From positions 62,001 to 126,000 of the forward strand of contig KV918979.1 in NCBI GenBank assembly GCA_002049455.2: a DNA stretch of 64,000 nucleotides. Direction: 5' to 3'. The first letter of the stretch is position 1. Every line of letters starts with the position of its first letter. Source of the DNA: Porphyra umbilicalis. Its lineage: Eukaryota; Rhodophyta; Bangiophyceae; Bangiales; Bangiaceae. Shown in pieces: positions 41,857 through 54,587 of the stretch. The notes under the pieces are model-generated. The model saw only the letters and a list, made by a program, of their open reading frames with translations, ran no database searches and was not told where the DNA came from. The translations under genes were made by a program, and so were the position numbers.

Positions 41857-43170
41857 GTTTTTCTGTTCATCTTCATAGCGATGAAGCAAGTGGCAGGCCA
41901 TCATGGCCCATGTTGTGGGATTTGTATTCCTTGTGTCTGCTGATAAAAGCACTTCGTACTCGAAACATGCGCGTATGGCGGTAGCGTACCAACTGGTGTT
42001 GGTCCATTGTGGTATAACCACGGTTGCTTCCTCTGTGGTTGTCACCAAGCGTCGAAGGAATGAGTCCAAGTGTTGTACCGGAGGTACCAGAAACCCGTTG
42101 GGGAGCACTGGTACAGAGGGATCGCTCCCGATCAGTGTCGCCTGCGCGGATTTCGGCCATACATATGTGTACGGGCCGTAAACACGGTTCAGCCGAGGGA
42201 ATTGCCGCAAGGCAAGTCGGGGGTCATACGCGAAGTTGCGCGTCATGGACGGCAGAGTGGATTTGAGCCACGCGGCAGAAAATACTACCTTAATTGCGGC
42301 GGCTGTACTTGAATCTGTCCACGAGACATCGGCATGGATAACTCCGTCCCCGGTAACATGGACATTTTGGATAGTGAGTATCCACGTGGAGTCCGTGACG
42401 ATGTTGGCCACGGTTGTGAGCCCGGCCTTTCGGCGACTTCTTCGCGTTGGCTTTTGCCACTCGTACCCCGGTACATGCTTCTTCTTCTGTCGAAGGAAAC
42501 GCACCACCAGGTTGCGGGGGAGGTTCTCCAGGGGTGCCCAGGTGTCGTCCTTCGACCCGCAGTCGAACCAGCGCACCTTAGCGCTATCGCTGTCACCCGT
42601 CTGGCGTAAGCCTAGGAGTTTGTCGATCACATACTCATCGGCAGTTGCCGGGGGTGACTTGCGTTGGTCTAGACCATCTAGTAAGGGGTGCCGAACCGTG
42701 TCCGTCGTCGTTGGACGAGGAGCTGGGGTGACATGGTCACTGCTGACACGTTTCTCCTCGCCGTCAATGTCAATGACAAACGTGGAGGCGTCCGCGTCTG
42801 CGTCAACGACAACGAAGGGGCCAATGACTTTGCTTTGCAGCTTATTTTGCCGATCGTGGTTGGTCGTGTATACGTAGTCGCCGATCTTGACGTCCGCATT
42901 GCGGGCTGCGACATGATGGTCGAAGTTACGTTTGTAACGTTGTTGCGTCTTACGCAAGGCCTCGACAACGATGGGGATCTGCTTGCGCAGGCGGGCCATG
43001 AACTCGCGTATGCGAGCTAGGGGTGACCCATCCTTGAGCGTTCGCTTATTGGAAAGCGGAGTGCCCGGGGGCAAGTTGCGAACCGTGAGGTTGGGGATCC
43101 TGCTTAGGATAACGAGCTCAAATGGGGCGATGCCCGTCGACCGATGTGGTTGACTATTAGACGCCATGGT
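41857..43170 (-). CDS. Gypsy integrase C-terminus, chromodomain and extension (fossil part)
   Basis: The integrase tail (SNSQPHRSTGIAPFELV, KIGDYVYTTNHDR) is followed by a chromodomain at about 42480-42636 (EYVIDKLLGLRQ...VRWFDCGSKDDTWAPLENL). Family knowledge: chromodomains on Gypsy integrases steer insertion to marked chromatin. About 205 further residues follow, which is unusual. They include FAYDPRLALRQFPRLNRVYG and VVIPQWTNTSWYATAI, an Ile-Pro-x-Trp motif reminiscent of a Pro-x-Trp patch near RNase H in other retroelements. Confidence 0.8.
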
Positions 43171-43191
43171 GATTACCGGGTGTAACTCGTC

Positions 43192-45400
43192 CTATCGTGA
43201 TGGGTCATCAGCGACGTAGTGTCGCAGCTGAGTAGCCATGGTACGGTTGTACCGTTCAACTTGCCCATTAGTTTGGGGGTGATACGCCGTGGTGCGAACC
43301 GTTTCAATGCCAAGCATTTTCATCACAGCGATGAAGAAGCTCGACATGAACTGGGGCCCTCGGTCCGATAGGATCCGGTCCGGTGGCCCGTAGGATGACA
43401 CCCACGCGTCGATGATGGCTGACGCCACGGACATGGCCGTGATTCGCCGCAAGGCGACGCACTTGGTGAGCTTGGCGAAGCGGTCGGTGATAACCAAGAT
43501 GAAGCGATTGCCCTTCTTGGAGGCCGGGATGGACCCAAAGATGTCAACGGACAGCTCCGTGAGAGGCTCGGTAGCCTGGAACAGGGTCAAGGGCGTGGTG
43601 TGTCGCCGCAAGGCGAGGCGGTTTTGGGCACAAGTTGTGCACTTGGTGATGGCGGTGTGGATTTCCGTGACCATCGAAGGCCAGAAATATGCCTGTCGCA
43701 TGGTGTAGTACATCCGGTTCATACCGGGGTGGGCGGCCACGGTTGCGTGGTGCTCGAGGGTCAACACGCGTTGGCGTAAAGACTTTGGAATAACCAGTTG
43801 ATTGCCGTCAGGCGCACGGCGGTACAGAGCGTGATGCTCATCACGGAAGAAGGCCTTTGCCGTTCCGAGTTCGACACATTTGGTCATTGCGACACAATAG
43901 TCGTCCGTTTGTTGAGCTGGAACAACGTCGTTGAATTCCACCGGTTTGGGTGTGTCGGTACCCGTGTACCTCCCCGTCTTCAAGCCGTTGGCCGTCTCGG
44001 CCAATGCCAGGCACGGTATATCATCGTGGATATCGTCTGGCGGCGCCACCGTAGAGGCGCGCGACAGGAAGTCCGGCAAGTGGTGAGATGCACCTGGTTT
44101 ATAAACCATATCGAATGTGTATTCGGAGAGGCGAAGTCGCCACCGCATCAAGCGTCCGCTTGAGTCGGTCGTGCTGTAGATCCAGCTAAGTGCTTGGTGA
44201 TCCGTTCGGATGAGGAACCGTTGTCCGTCGAGGAAGTGCCTCAATTTGATGACAGCCCACACGACGCCGAGGAATTCTCGCTCCGTGGTGGTGTAGTGTT
44301 GCTCTGCAGCAGAGAGTCCTCGGCTCCAATATCCGACAGGATGAAGCAGTTCGCCCGGTTCCTCCTGGAGGAGGGTACAACCAACTTGGTCGGCGCATGC
44401 GTCAACGTCGACGACGAGCTTCCGATTGGCCTTTGGCAAGGAAAGTACCGGTGGGCACAATAGTTCGTTTCGAAGGTATTCGAATGCGGCGATAGCCTCG
44501 TCCGTTGGTGGTGGTAGATCCGGTGGGATCTCGGCCCTAGTCAGGGCGTTCAGAGGCTTTGCTCGTTTGGCAAAGTCTTTAACAAACCGTCGATAGACGT
44601 TGCACATGCCCAAGAAGCTTTTCAGCTGGGTCTTTGTAGTTGGGAACTTGGCATGCTTCAGAGCATCAAGGTCTTGTTGTGTACGTGCAGTTGCCCGGGG
44701 CGGACAATGTGTCCTAGGTACTCGGCCGCATCGGAGAACCACGTGCACTTTTCCAAGTTGAGGGTAACCCCGGCTTCGCGGAGACGGTGAAGAACCGCGT
44801 CAACGTCTTTGACGTGTTGTTCCGCGTTTGCGGAGAAGATGATGACATCGTCTAAGTAGACAAGGCATATCTGCCACTTCAAGCCCGAGAGGATAATATC
44901 CAACGCGCGCTGAAAGGTAGCGGGCGCGTTCGTCAAGCCAAAAGGCATGGATAACCAGTGATATATACCACAATGCGTTGTGAACGCTGTCTTCTCTTGG
45001 TCTTCCTTGCGTAAGGGTTCTTGCCAGTACCCCGCGGTGCAGTCGAGAGACGTGAACACCTGGGCATCTCCCAAGGAGTCGAGGCAGTCCTCCATCCGAG
45101 GCAAGAGATAAGCATCCTTCTTGGTGATGTTGTTTAACCGACGATAGTCGACACAGAATCGGGCTTTGCCGTTCTTCTTTGGTACAATTACCACGGGGCT
45201 TGCCCGAGCACTATGGCTAGGGGCAATGACGTTGAGCTTCAACATCTTGTTGATCTGATTAGCGATGATCTGCCGTTTGAACGGCCGGTCCGGTAGGGTT
45301 GGGCCCGTATGGGCAGGGCGTCTGGGGGAGTGACGATGGCGTGCTGCGTAGCACGGATGACGCCAAGGGTTCCATCCCACATCGACGAATGAGTCTTGAG
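43192..45400 (-). CDS. Gypsy reverse transcriptase, RNase H, integrase core (fossil part)
   Basis: RT: FCVDYRRLNNITKKDAYLLP, MPFGLTNAPATFQR, catalytic YLDD (LVYLDDVIIFS), EKCTWFSDAAEYLGH. RNase H: LVVDVDACADQVGCTLLQ, TTTEREFLGVVWAV, RTDHQALSWI. Integrase: HPGMNRMYYTMRQAYFWP, zinc CTTCAQNR, ELSVDIFGSIP, LSDRGPQF, TAYHPQTNGQVERYNRT. Order RT-RNase H-integrase places the element in Ty3/Gypsy. Confidence 0.92.
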
Positions 45401-45699
45401 CATGTCTCGAATCTGCTTGTGCACGTACTCGGGTGCCTCACTGAGGTCGAGGTCCTCGAGTGGGTCACGACTCGCGTCGTCCGATGAGGTATCGGTTCCA
45501 CCCTCTGGATTGTTGTCATCCAAGACGGCGGAGAGTATGGGCCCTTGGTAGGGTTCTGCGAACTCCAAGGTTGAGTTCTTGCGAACAATGACTTGGTCCT
45601 TGCCGAAGTTGCATAACTTGTCCAAGAATGGTTCGTCTGGTTTGACGATGGCGATGCCGCGGGCGACTGCCATGGACTTGTGTCGGCACAACCGAATGT

Positions 45700-47970
45700 T
45701 CGGTGTGATCGTCACCATGCCCGGGGTGTCGCACAAGGCCATGATCCACTCCTCCTTGTGTCCGTTGACACGCACCTGTTTGCAGGCTCGAACCCGAGCG
45801 GGTCTCTTTGCCAGTGGCGGTCCCACGCGCTGTCGTTAAGACAAGCTAAGATCGGCGTTGGCCGAGGTAGTTCCTCCGTGCAGCGCACGTGCTCTTGCCA
45901 GACGATCTTGCGCAAGCGCAGCAAGATGCCTTCGATGTTTTGTTCAATGAACTCGGTGCCATGAATGCACGGGACTGACAAGTTGTCGGAAACGAGGAAT
46001 CGGTCAAATAGACGCACACCTCCGGTGTCTACATACAGATGTATGGCATACTTCGTCACGAGACGATTATTGTTTGCATCTCGGATGCGCGGAAGCGTGG
46101 TCAAATCTTCGGCGTAGGCCATCCAGTTTGTAGGGAGAACACTAGTTCGCACTATGTTCACCCCGGCGCCCGTGTCTAAGACAGGGCGGCAACTTCGCAT
46201 TACGCGCAGGCATCGGCCTAACGTGGCTGCGATCTCGTAGTGCCGAAGGGCACGACGTAAGAGTCTTGTCACCGTACGCTTTCGCATTCCGCCGGACAAC
46301 CCTAGGTCGGGCACCCGGCCTAGGCGTTTTTCTAGTCGTCCACCGCGTTGGTCGGAGTTTTGATCTCGTCTTCTTCGACGTTACCGTCGGCAAGGGCATG
46401 AACGCCGATAGGCGGTTGCCGACGCTCGCGAGGGCGATAAGGTTCGGCACACTGTGCGGCGAATCGCCCCGGCTTGTTACAATTGTAACAGATGTGAGCC
46501 CGATTGGCTTGAGGGACGGCGGCCCGCGGGAGCGGCGGAGTACGAACCGGTGTGAACGGTCGTTCCGTCGTCGTCCGCTGGTCTTGTGTCGCGTAAGCGA
46601 CCTTGATCGCCGTTGGGCGGGTAATCTTGAGTTGCAAACGCAACTTGTTAGTGCCGTCCCAGTACATCTGGGCGGTGGCGACCGTCTCGGACAGGGTTCG
46701 GTCGGGGAACTGGTCGTTCAGGACCCGGACGTGCGCTTGCACAAGGTCCAGAAGACCAGTGATGAAGACGTCCTTAACATCTTAAATGTCGAACAAACCG
46801 TTCAGGAGGTCGCATTGCGTTTCCACGCGATGACCAAAGGCCGTGGGCGCCTCGTTGTCTTGTTGCTTCATCGTAATGATATCTTGATTGGCGTTCGCCA
46901 TAGTCAGGTGCGTCGAATACATCGAAAGAAGCCAGTTGACGGCATTTCCGTATGTACGGATGGTATAACGCTTACGTCCAAGGGTGCTGTTAAGCGCGCC
47001 GGAGAAGGCCATCTTGGCGTTGCCGGCTAGTCGAAAGACCATACGCGGAAGGGCTTGACCGTGCGTCAGCCCAGCCGCGTCGCACGCGCGGCGAAAGGTC
47101 GTCAAGAACATGAAGATGCCCAAGGGCAGGGCTTCCGTGAATGGCTGTTGCCCATGGAACGCTTCGTCCAAACGTTTGTTGAGACGATGCGACCGTTGTG
47201 CCTCTTTAGGCGTATACGTCAGTTGACGGCGGATCAGGGAGTACGTCCTGTTGTCCAGGAGTGTCTTGAAGCGGCTATTAGCCGGGCGGATCACCTTGAT
47301 CCTATCAACTTTTTCAAGTCGCTCCTTCCGATTGGTAGGGGGCGCGGGGCGCTTGCGCGCGGCCGCGTCCGACTCGCTCGAACTGTCGCTCGGTGAGGAC
47401 CCACTTGGGGGCGACGGCGGGCCTGGGGGCCCGTCGCCATCGTCCTAAGAGGACGTGTCCGTCGCGTTGGGGTTGTCGTCGTCTGACGACGTCGGGCTTG
47501 ACCCAGAGGCGGAATCATCGGAAGATGAGGAAGGCGCGGCGTTAGCCGGGTCCTCCTTGCGGACGGACTTGTCTTTAGTCACCTTGCTCGTCTTCCTGAA
47601 ATCCTTGGTCTTGTCGCCCGACTGGCGGCGAGACTTAGCCACACGGCGTTCCTCCTCATGGGAGTCGATCTTGCGCAGGGCCTCGACGTCGTCGACCAAC
47701 TTGTCATTGGCTCGCGCCAGAGACTCGTTAGTCTGTTCTTGGGCCGTTAGGCGTCGCTGAAGTGCTTCAACGGCCGCCTTCAGGCTCTCCACCACCTGCA
47801 TCTGCCCGGAGGCGGCTTGATCCGCAGTGATGGGAGGAGTTGGAGCACCGTCCGTTGGGGCGTCGGAGGCGGCAGGAGTGCCTTGTCCCCCGCCCGGCGG
47901 CCGGTAGCCAGCTGGCAACTTGCTGTCTCTGGCTCGCCGAGTGCCGCCGATACCACCAGTAGACATACTG
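45700..47970 (-). CDS. Gypsy gag and protease (fossil part)
   Basis: Gag starts MSTGGIGGTRRARDSKLP near 47966, with a coiled coil (VVESLKAAVEALQRRL...) and an acidic Ser/Asp tract. The Gag core has FHGQQPFTEALPLGIFMFL. A CCHC zinc knuckle reads CYNCNKPGRFAAQC (~46480). Protease follows with VLDTGAGVNIV (~46170). Confidence 0.85.
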
Positions 47971-48196
47971 GGACCTGAACAAAGTGTTCCGACTTGGCTA
48001 ACGCCCTGCGCGCCAACGTCGAAGATCTCAACCGTGATGCCCCCGGCACCACGCCCACAAGTCGATGGCTTACGCCCCGCGCACCAAGCGACCGTATCGA
48101 CACCGTCACAATGCCACGAGGCAGCGAGAAAGTTCTCGGGAACACCGTGCCGCGAGGCACGATGAAGGCGAGGGTATCCCCTCCTGCTCCACCAAA

Positions 48197-48592
48197 TGTG
48201 GTATTAATAACGATAGTTCAATTACCAGTGTACTGAGACCGACCGTAGCCAAGCAATAAAGCGAGTTCTATCGCCGTCGCGGCGAGGAAGAAAGACCTTT
48301 TGTTGAAGGGCATCCGATGGGGAGCCGGGTGGCGCCCACGACGGCGACCCCGAACCCACGGTGATTTAATACAAACGAGGGCACCGGTCGATCGACCGTC
48401 CGATCACAAGCGATCGTAATGAGTGCCGGCAGACAGATAAGACAGGCAAGCAAACAAACAATAAAAAATGAACAATGTGGAAGTAACCCCCCAAAGGGCG
48501 TGCCACAGGCCGATTCCCACAATACATGGGCTCTGGTCAGTCAAGGGGGCAACTTGTGGCCAATTGCCAATTGGGAGCAGAGATATGCTACA
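48197..48592 (-). repeat. Gypsy 5' LTR
   Basis: 396 bp, TG...CA ended. Carries the CAGGA duplication outside (48593-48597). Next to its inner edge, on the minus strand, TGGTGGAGCAGGAGGGG could pair with a tRNA 3' end (starts TGG, complementary to CCA). Confidence 0.92.
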
Positions 48593-48597
48593 CAGGA

Positions 48598-49596
48598 CGT
48601 GCACAATCACGACCCAGGAAGAGACGGTCGAGGGGGGGCCGGGGCCCGGAGGGCCACGGTCCCTGATGCGGGGTCCTGGTGGCCCCTGCCACGGATCAAG
48701 GGACCCCTTTCCACTGGAAGAGAGATATGGTCCCTTGATTTCAGCCAGCTTGGACTGAAATTGCCCAATACATCACTATGGACTTATCCCCAGATTTTGA
48801 AGTCTCCGATCGAAGTCCTCGTGGGATATCCACAGTGGCCGAGATCAAATCTCGGACCCGAGCATTTTCCCCGGTCAAAGGAGCTTCCACAAGCTTCCAG
48901 GCCCCTCTAGGGCGCCCGGATCGAGGGGTCGCGTGGCCCCTCGTCCGCGTCAGTCCCTGCCCATATCGGCCTCTGGGGGAACGGGATGTAAGCCTCGGGG
49001 GCGGCCCTAAGCCCCACCTGGCATGCGCCCCGAAGGGGCGCCGCACACCGCTTCCTCTAGGGGCATTGCGTGTGTGCTCGCGGCCCCTCCCCCGGCTCAT
49101 ACCGGGGGGATCGCGTCATCAGAGGAGAGGGGGTTTCCCTCACAGGGAGTGCGGCCGTGGTGCGGGACGGGCGCAGACGCAATCGTCATGCGCTGCACAC
49201 GCAGTCCTAGCGAGCCTGCTTGCGGAACAAACTGGCCGATGCGCGCTAGCGCAGCCTGCTCCGTCGCCCGCGCCGGCCGGCCGTGTTTCGCCGTCGCGGA
49301 AAGAGAGTGCAGGTTCTCGGCCGCCTTGCCGTCGTCGCGGGAGCCGGAGCGACTCGCACACATTTTGCAGGAGACGATGGCCGGAGCTACGAGTAGTAGC
49401 AGACAGAAGGGGTTAAAGTGTGGATGGTGAATGATGGAAAGCGAGAGGAGAGTGCGTGGAGCAGAGGTGGGCAGACGTGGTAAAAACAGGAGAGCCACGC
49501 GGTGTCTAGCATGAGGGTGAAGCGCGAGTGGCCGATCAGACCGCACACGGAGCAGGGCCGGAGATGAACGCAATGCTCATTGAGGCAGCGCCCGGG
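48598..49596. other. host sequence between the two LTR elements
   Basis: GC-rich, with short inverted words such as GCGCCCCGAAGGGGCGC near 49023 and several CCCCT/AGGGG pairs. A small frame (49564 onward, MNAMLIEAAPGE) is cut by the Copia insertion and continues in phase at 55457. No recognised gene. Confidence 0.4.
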
Positions 49597-49601
49597 GAGA
49601 A

Positions 49602-49999
49602 TGTTGAGGCAGCCCCCCAAGCCCGCGCAGGTAAGTCGGAGTTACCGCGGACTGCCTGGCTAATTCCGGGAGTATTTATACGGTCATCGGCTTGTTTAGC
49701 TGTGCCATTGTCATGCATTGCTGTATGTGTGTGATTTAATTACTTGTACTTGTATATTGAGGGCGGCTCCTTTTGGAGCTGAGCTCGGGGAGATTCTCGT
49801 GCGGTCATCGAGGAGCGTCGCGATTTGTGGGGTGGTGAGAGCATGTACCCTCCAAGGGAGGGAGCACTGCGCTGGCGGGGGGTGCGCCGGCAGAACGTGG
49901 CGAGAGAGGCACACGGAGGGTTTAAGAGCCTGCTGGCCTCGCGCCTCAGACCGCTCTCGAGTAAAGCAACGCATCCACCCACCTACCGCTCACTTCACA
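49602..49999 (+). repeat. Copia 5' LTR
   Basis: 398 bp, TGTTGAGGCAGCC...CTCACTTCACA. Contains TATTTATA near 49674, a plausible TATA-like element. Confidence 0.93.
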
Positions 50000-50157
50000 T
50001 GTTATGGGCTCTGCTGACGCTGGTGGTAACCGTCGTCTTCCTTGCGGTCGTTGGTGAGACAATGTCGCTGGGATCGCGGTGTGTTCCAGCGTCGGGCGGG
50101 CGTGTTCTGCTCCCTACGTCGTTAGTGCGGTGCTGTGCGGCGCCGAAGTCGTCAACA

Positions 50158-51035
50158 TGGCAGACCACGGCCGCTATGGCGGCCCGCGGTTTGCGCAGCT
50201 GGACAACGACTACAAGGTGTGGGCAGCGTACCAGCGTGCGCAGCTCAAGAAGGAGAAGCTCTGGGCGGCGGTCGTGACGGACCGACCGGCATCTTTGTCC
50301 GACGACAAGAAGTCCGACCCGGTGGTCGACGCGTGGGACGCCATGAACGAGGCGGCGCTGGCGACCATCCAGATGTCGTTCAAGCCCGTGCACCTCAACA
50401 CGGTCACGTCGGTGGACACGGCCAAAGAGGCGTGGGACGCGCTCAAGGTCATGTTCGAGGCGCGAGACAACGCGCCGCTGCTGCGGCTCATGGACGAGCT
50501 GAGCAGCCTAAAGAAGGGCGGCGACGAGAACATCATCAAGTTTGCGTCGCGCGCCAAGATGCTACGGGACGAGCTCGCCATGGTCGGCAACCCTGTGGAC
50601 GACAACACGCTTGCGCTGCGTGTCCTGGCAGGGCTCCCGGCAGAGTACGGGGTGCTCAGGACGGTGTCGGACACCAAGGACACTAAGCTGGTCATGTCGG
50701 ACGTGACGGCTAAGCTGCTTCAAGTCGAGCAGCGGAGCATTTCTGTCGGCGCTTCCAAGCCTTCTGGCAGTGTCAAGTCACAAGCCTTTGCGGCAGCGGC
50801 GCCTAAGAAGCCGTTTGACAAGAAGTCGGTCGTGTGCTTCTACTGCAACAAGAAGGGACACATGCAGCGCGACTGCCACAAGAAGAAGGCGGACGAGGCC
50901 AAGGGCAAAGGCAAGCATGGCGGTGGTGGCCGTGAAGGCGGTCACGGCGGCGGGCCCCACGCGGGTGCCGCTCTGGCCTACACGGCTTCTACTGGCAATA
51001 CCGGGAGCGGTAAGGCTCGCGGGAGCTCCCTGTGA
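50158..51035 (+). CDS. Copia Gag (fossil part)
   Basis: ATG 50158 (MADHGRYGGPRFAQLDNDYK). UBN2-type Gag core: YKVWAAYQRAQLKKEKLW, TAKEAWDALKVMFEARD, RVLAGLPAEYGVLRT. A CCHC zinc knuckle follows (CFYCNKKGHMQRDC), then a Lys/Gly-rich tail. Forms the particle that packages element RNA. Confidence 0.85.
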
Positions 51036-51047
51036 TCATCAACTTGG

Positions 51048-54000
51048 GTGCTCGACTCTGGCGCAACCAACCACATGGCCGCCTGGGATAAGGGCTTCAC
51101 CGTCCGGACGGCGGGAAGCGGGGCCGAGGTCACATTGGCCAACGGCGAAAAGGTACCCATCAAGGGGCACGGCCACGTCTCCATGGACGTTTGCAAGGGC
51201 AAAACCAAGACGCGCATGGTGCTCTGGGAGGCCATGCTCGTGCCGGACCGGACCAGCAACCTGCACTCGGCTAGAGCGGTTGACGGCAATCGTGGTGCGA
51301 TAGTGTTCGTGGGAAACGCCTGTTACATCCTCAGCGACGGGGATGCTGTCCATTCGAGCGGAGTGCTCGACAAGGCGACCGTTGTCGGCAAGGTCAACGA
51401 CCTGGAGCAGTACGTCCTCAAGGTCACGCCGGTCAAGACTTCGGCGTGCGCGGCATCGACGCGCATCGCTGGGGAGGCGGAGCTGTGGCTTCGTCGGTTC
51501 AACCACTTGGGGTTGGAGAACCTTAAGCGGGCGGCCACAACGGTCGACGGCTTGCCGTCGTCAGTGGCAGACGCCAAGCGCGTCATTGCCACGGTGTGTG
51601 TGCCGTGTGTGGATGGCAAGATGGTTCAGTCGCCCAGCCCCCGCTCGTCGACAGCGACAACCAAATGCGAACTGGTGTACACCGACATTGGTGGCCCACT
51701 CACTGAGTCGCTGGGTGGCTCCCTCTACTTTATGACGGCGCTGGAGGACTCAACGGGGTTCATCACAGCTATGCCTATCAAGACAAAGGGGATGGCGCCG
51801 GAGGTGCTCAAGACGCGCATCAAGCAGCTTGAGACGCTGACGGGCGTGAAAGCGAAGCGTGTCCGTCACGACGGTGCAAAGGAGTACGTCACGAACGATC
51901 TTCAGGCGTGGTACGAAGATAAGAGCATCACGTCTGAGATGACGGCGCCGTACAAGTCGCAGCAGAACGGCAAGGCGGAGCGGGTGAGCCGCACACTGAT
52001 GGAGCGCGTGCGTGCTGCCCTGCTTGACGCCGGCGCGGAGGAAGAGCTGTGGGCCGAGGCGTTGGCCTCCGTTGTCCATGTGCTCAACTGATCTCCCAAG
52101 GCGGGGCTCGATTTGACGCCGCTCGAGGCGCTGACGGGTCGACGCCCCAACGTCGCGGGGTTCCACGTTTGGGGGAGTTGGGCGTGGGCGCACAACCCGA
52201 AGAAGCAGCAACGCAAGCTGGAGCCGAGGACCGACGTCGGCCGCTTTCTCGGCTACACTGTCGGTGGCAAGGCGTACCGCATCCTCGAGGACGAGACAAA
52301 CCAAGTCTTCGAGCGTCGGGACGTGTTGATGGGGGAGAACCCGGCGAAGGTCGGGACGTCAGCAGTCGGGTCAATCGCTGGTCGCCGGCTGACTGCGGAA
52401 GATGACTGCGACAAGGATGGCGCCACGGAAGAGGCAATGGACATGCTCGGCGCAGAAGGCGGGCGAGAGGACGAGTACTCCTCCGACGACACCTCTGACG
52501 GCGACAACGAAGTCGGTCCTCCTTCCTTAGCTGGAGATAGCCGGGAAGAGGACGAGGACGGCGTCGGTGGCTCGACACCCACAGCTGCTCAAGCACCTGC
52601 GGCCAGTGACAGCGTCGCACCGGGGCCTCGTCGCTGGAAGCGCAAGCCAGCTTTCAAGGTAACATGGTGGGAGAAGGAACCCAAGGCGTACCTGGCAAGC
52701 GGTAACGCGTCCGCGGCTGAGGCGGGCTGGGACTTGCACAAGCCGCCTGCAAACGAGAAGGAGGCGCGCGCTCGTCCTGACTGGCCGCTTTGGAAGCAGG
52801 CCATTAAGGAGGAGGTGGCGGCTCACAAGCACCTTGGCACCTGGTCCAAGACCAAGGGGAACAACAAGAATCACAAGGCCAGCAAGACGCGATTCGTGCT
52901 CGACACCAAGCACGACGCGGAGTGCAAGATCACGCGCTACAAGGCTCGACTCGTGGCCCAAGGGTTCAACCAGGTGCCCGGAAGAGACTTTGACGAGACG
53001 TGAGCTCCGGTACCCAACGCGGCCACGACACGTGCTCTCTTTGCTGTGGCGGCAGCCATGGGCTGGGAGATTCGCCATGTCGACGTCAAGACAGCCTTCC
53101 TCAACGCCAAGATGGACAAGGAGATGTACATCAAACTCCCCGACGGTGTCGAACCGGAGGGGCTGGAGGAGATGTGTCGGCTTAACCTGGCGCTCTACGG
53201 GACAAAGCAGGCGGGGTGGCTGCGGGGCATCATGCTCGACAAAGAGCTCAAAGAGATGGAGGCTGTCCGGTCCAAGGTGGACTCGTGCCTCTATGAGTGG
53301 CACCACCCCGTGCACGGGTGCATCTTCATCCTCGTGTACGTCGACGACCTTATCGTGGCAGGCGAGAAGCTGGCTGGGTTCGAGGCCGTCAAGCGCTCCG
53401 TGTCTGCGAAGTTTCAGTCGCGCGACATGGGGGAGGTCAAGGACTTTATCGGCATGAAGGTCAAGCGCAACCGGGCGGCCAAGACTCTGACGTTGAGCAA
53501 CCCGGGGCACACCGCGAAGCTGCTGGAGGCGTTCGGGATGGACAAGGCAACGCCAAACAAGACGCCGATGTCGTCAGGGGTCAAGCTGACCAAGACAGGG
53601 GAGGGCCTGCTGCCAGAGGGCAACTGTTACGCCGAGTTGGTCGGCTCCCTTCTCTACCTGTCAACCACGACGAGGCCAGACATCGCCTTTGCCGTGGGGG
53701 TGCTGTCGCGCTTCATGTCCTGCCCTGAGGAGGACCACATGCGCGCGGCCAAAGGGGTTCTGCGCTACCTGCGCGGGACGACTCGCCTGGGTGTGGTCTA
53801 CAGCGCCAGCGAGCCGCTGCAAGGGTTTGTCGACGCCGACTGGGCCGGCGACATCGACGGTCGTCGGTCGACAACCGGTGTCGTCTTCACCTGCAATGGC
53901 GGGGCGATTGCGTGGGCAAGTAAGCGCCAGTCGACCGTGGCCTCCTCGACAGCCGAGGCCGAGTACGTGGCCGCCGCAATGGCGACCAAGGAGGCGCTGT

Positions 54001-54335
54001 GGCTACGCAAGCTGCTGTCGGCTCTGGGGTTCGACGGTGGAGCCGTGGCGATGGGGGAGGACAACCAGTCCTGCCTGGCGCTGGTCAACAACCCCGAGGC
54101 GACGGGGCGGACCAAGCATGTCGACGTCGCCTTCCACATGGTTCGCGACTACCAGGCGAACGGGGATGTGGCCTTCTACTTCCTCCAGAGCGCCGACATG
54201 CCGGCGGATGGGCTCACCAAGCCGCTGCCGTCGCCGGCGTTCACGGCTTTCCGGGCTGCCGTCGGGGTTGGCAAAGACCTGGGCGCGGCTGAGCGGGGCG
54301 CCGGGCCTGGCAACTCCCCGTTGGGGGAGTGCTGA
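51048..54335 (+). CDS. Copia pol: protease, integrase, RT, RNase H (fossil part)
   Basis: Protease WVLDSGATNHMAAW (~51050). GAG-pre-integrase LWLRRFNHLGLENLKRA. Integrase with VYTDIGGPLTESLGGS, RHDGAKEYV and TAPYKSQQNGKAERVSRTL (D-D-E). A variable acidic linker. RT with HVDVKTAFLNAKMDKEMYI, LNLALYGTKQAGW and the catalytic YVDDLIVAG. RNase H with FVDADWAGDIDGRRSTTG, SSTAEAEYVAAAMATKE, EDNQSCLALVNNPEATGR and a HVDVAFHMVRD tail. Broken in places. Confidence 0.92.
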
Positions 54336-54587
54336 GGCGCCATGAGGCCACTGGAGGCGTGCAGTGGCGCGGCCCCGGATTCGCGGCAGCGACCTCCGTT
54401 TACCTCGCCGCGGGCCGGTGCCAGTCGTGGACGGTTGCGCTACTATTCACTTGTTTGGGGCCGGCAATGGGGCGCTGTTGCCCTGGGGGGACGGCCGGTT
54501 GGGACCGTCCTGGGGCGCTGTGGCGCCACTGGGGGCGACCAGTTGCGCAGCCGCGGTTTCCCGGCGATCGCCCGACTCGACTTGGCC

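Larger units (their letters stand above)
38429..48592 (-). mobile_element. Ty3/Gypsy chromodomain element fossil with antisense block
   Basis: 10.16 kb, bounded by two 396-bp LTRs and a 5-bp target duplication CAGGA (38424-38428 and 48593-48597). Transcribed on the minus strand. Parts in order: LTR, a TGG-starting primer-binding site, coiled-coil/acidic Gag N-terminus, Gag core, zinc knuckle, protease, reverse transcriptase, RNase H, integrase, chromodomain, C-terminal extension, then ~2.9 kb holding an opposite-strand coding block, LTR. LTRs differ at about 8 of 396 sites (~98%), so insertion is recent. The coding region is broken, with roughly half a dozen breaks. Confidence 0.92.
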
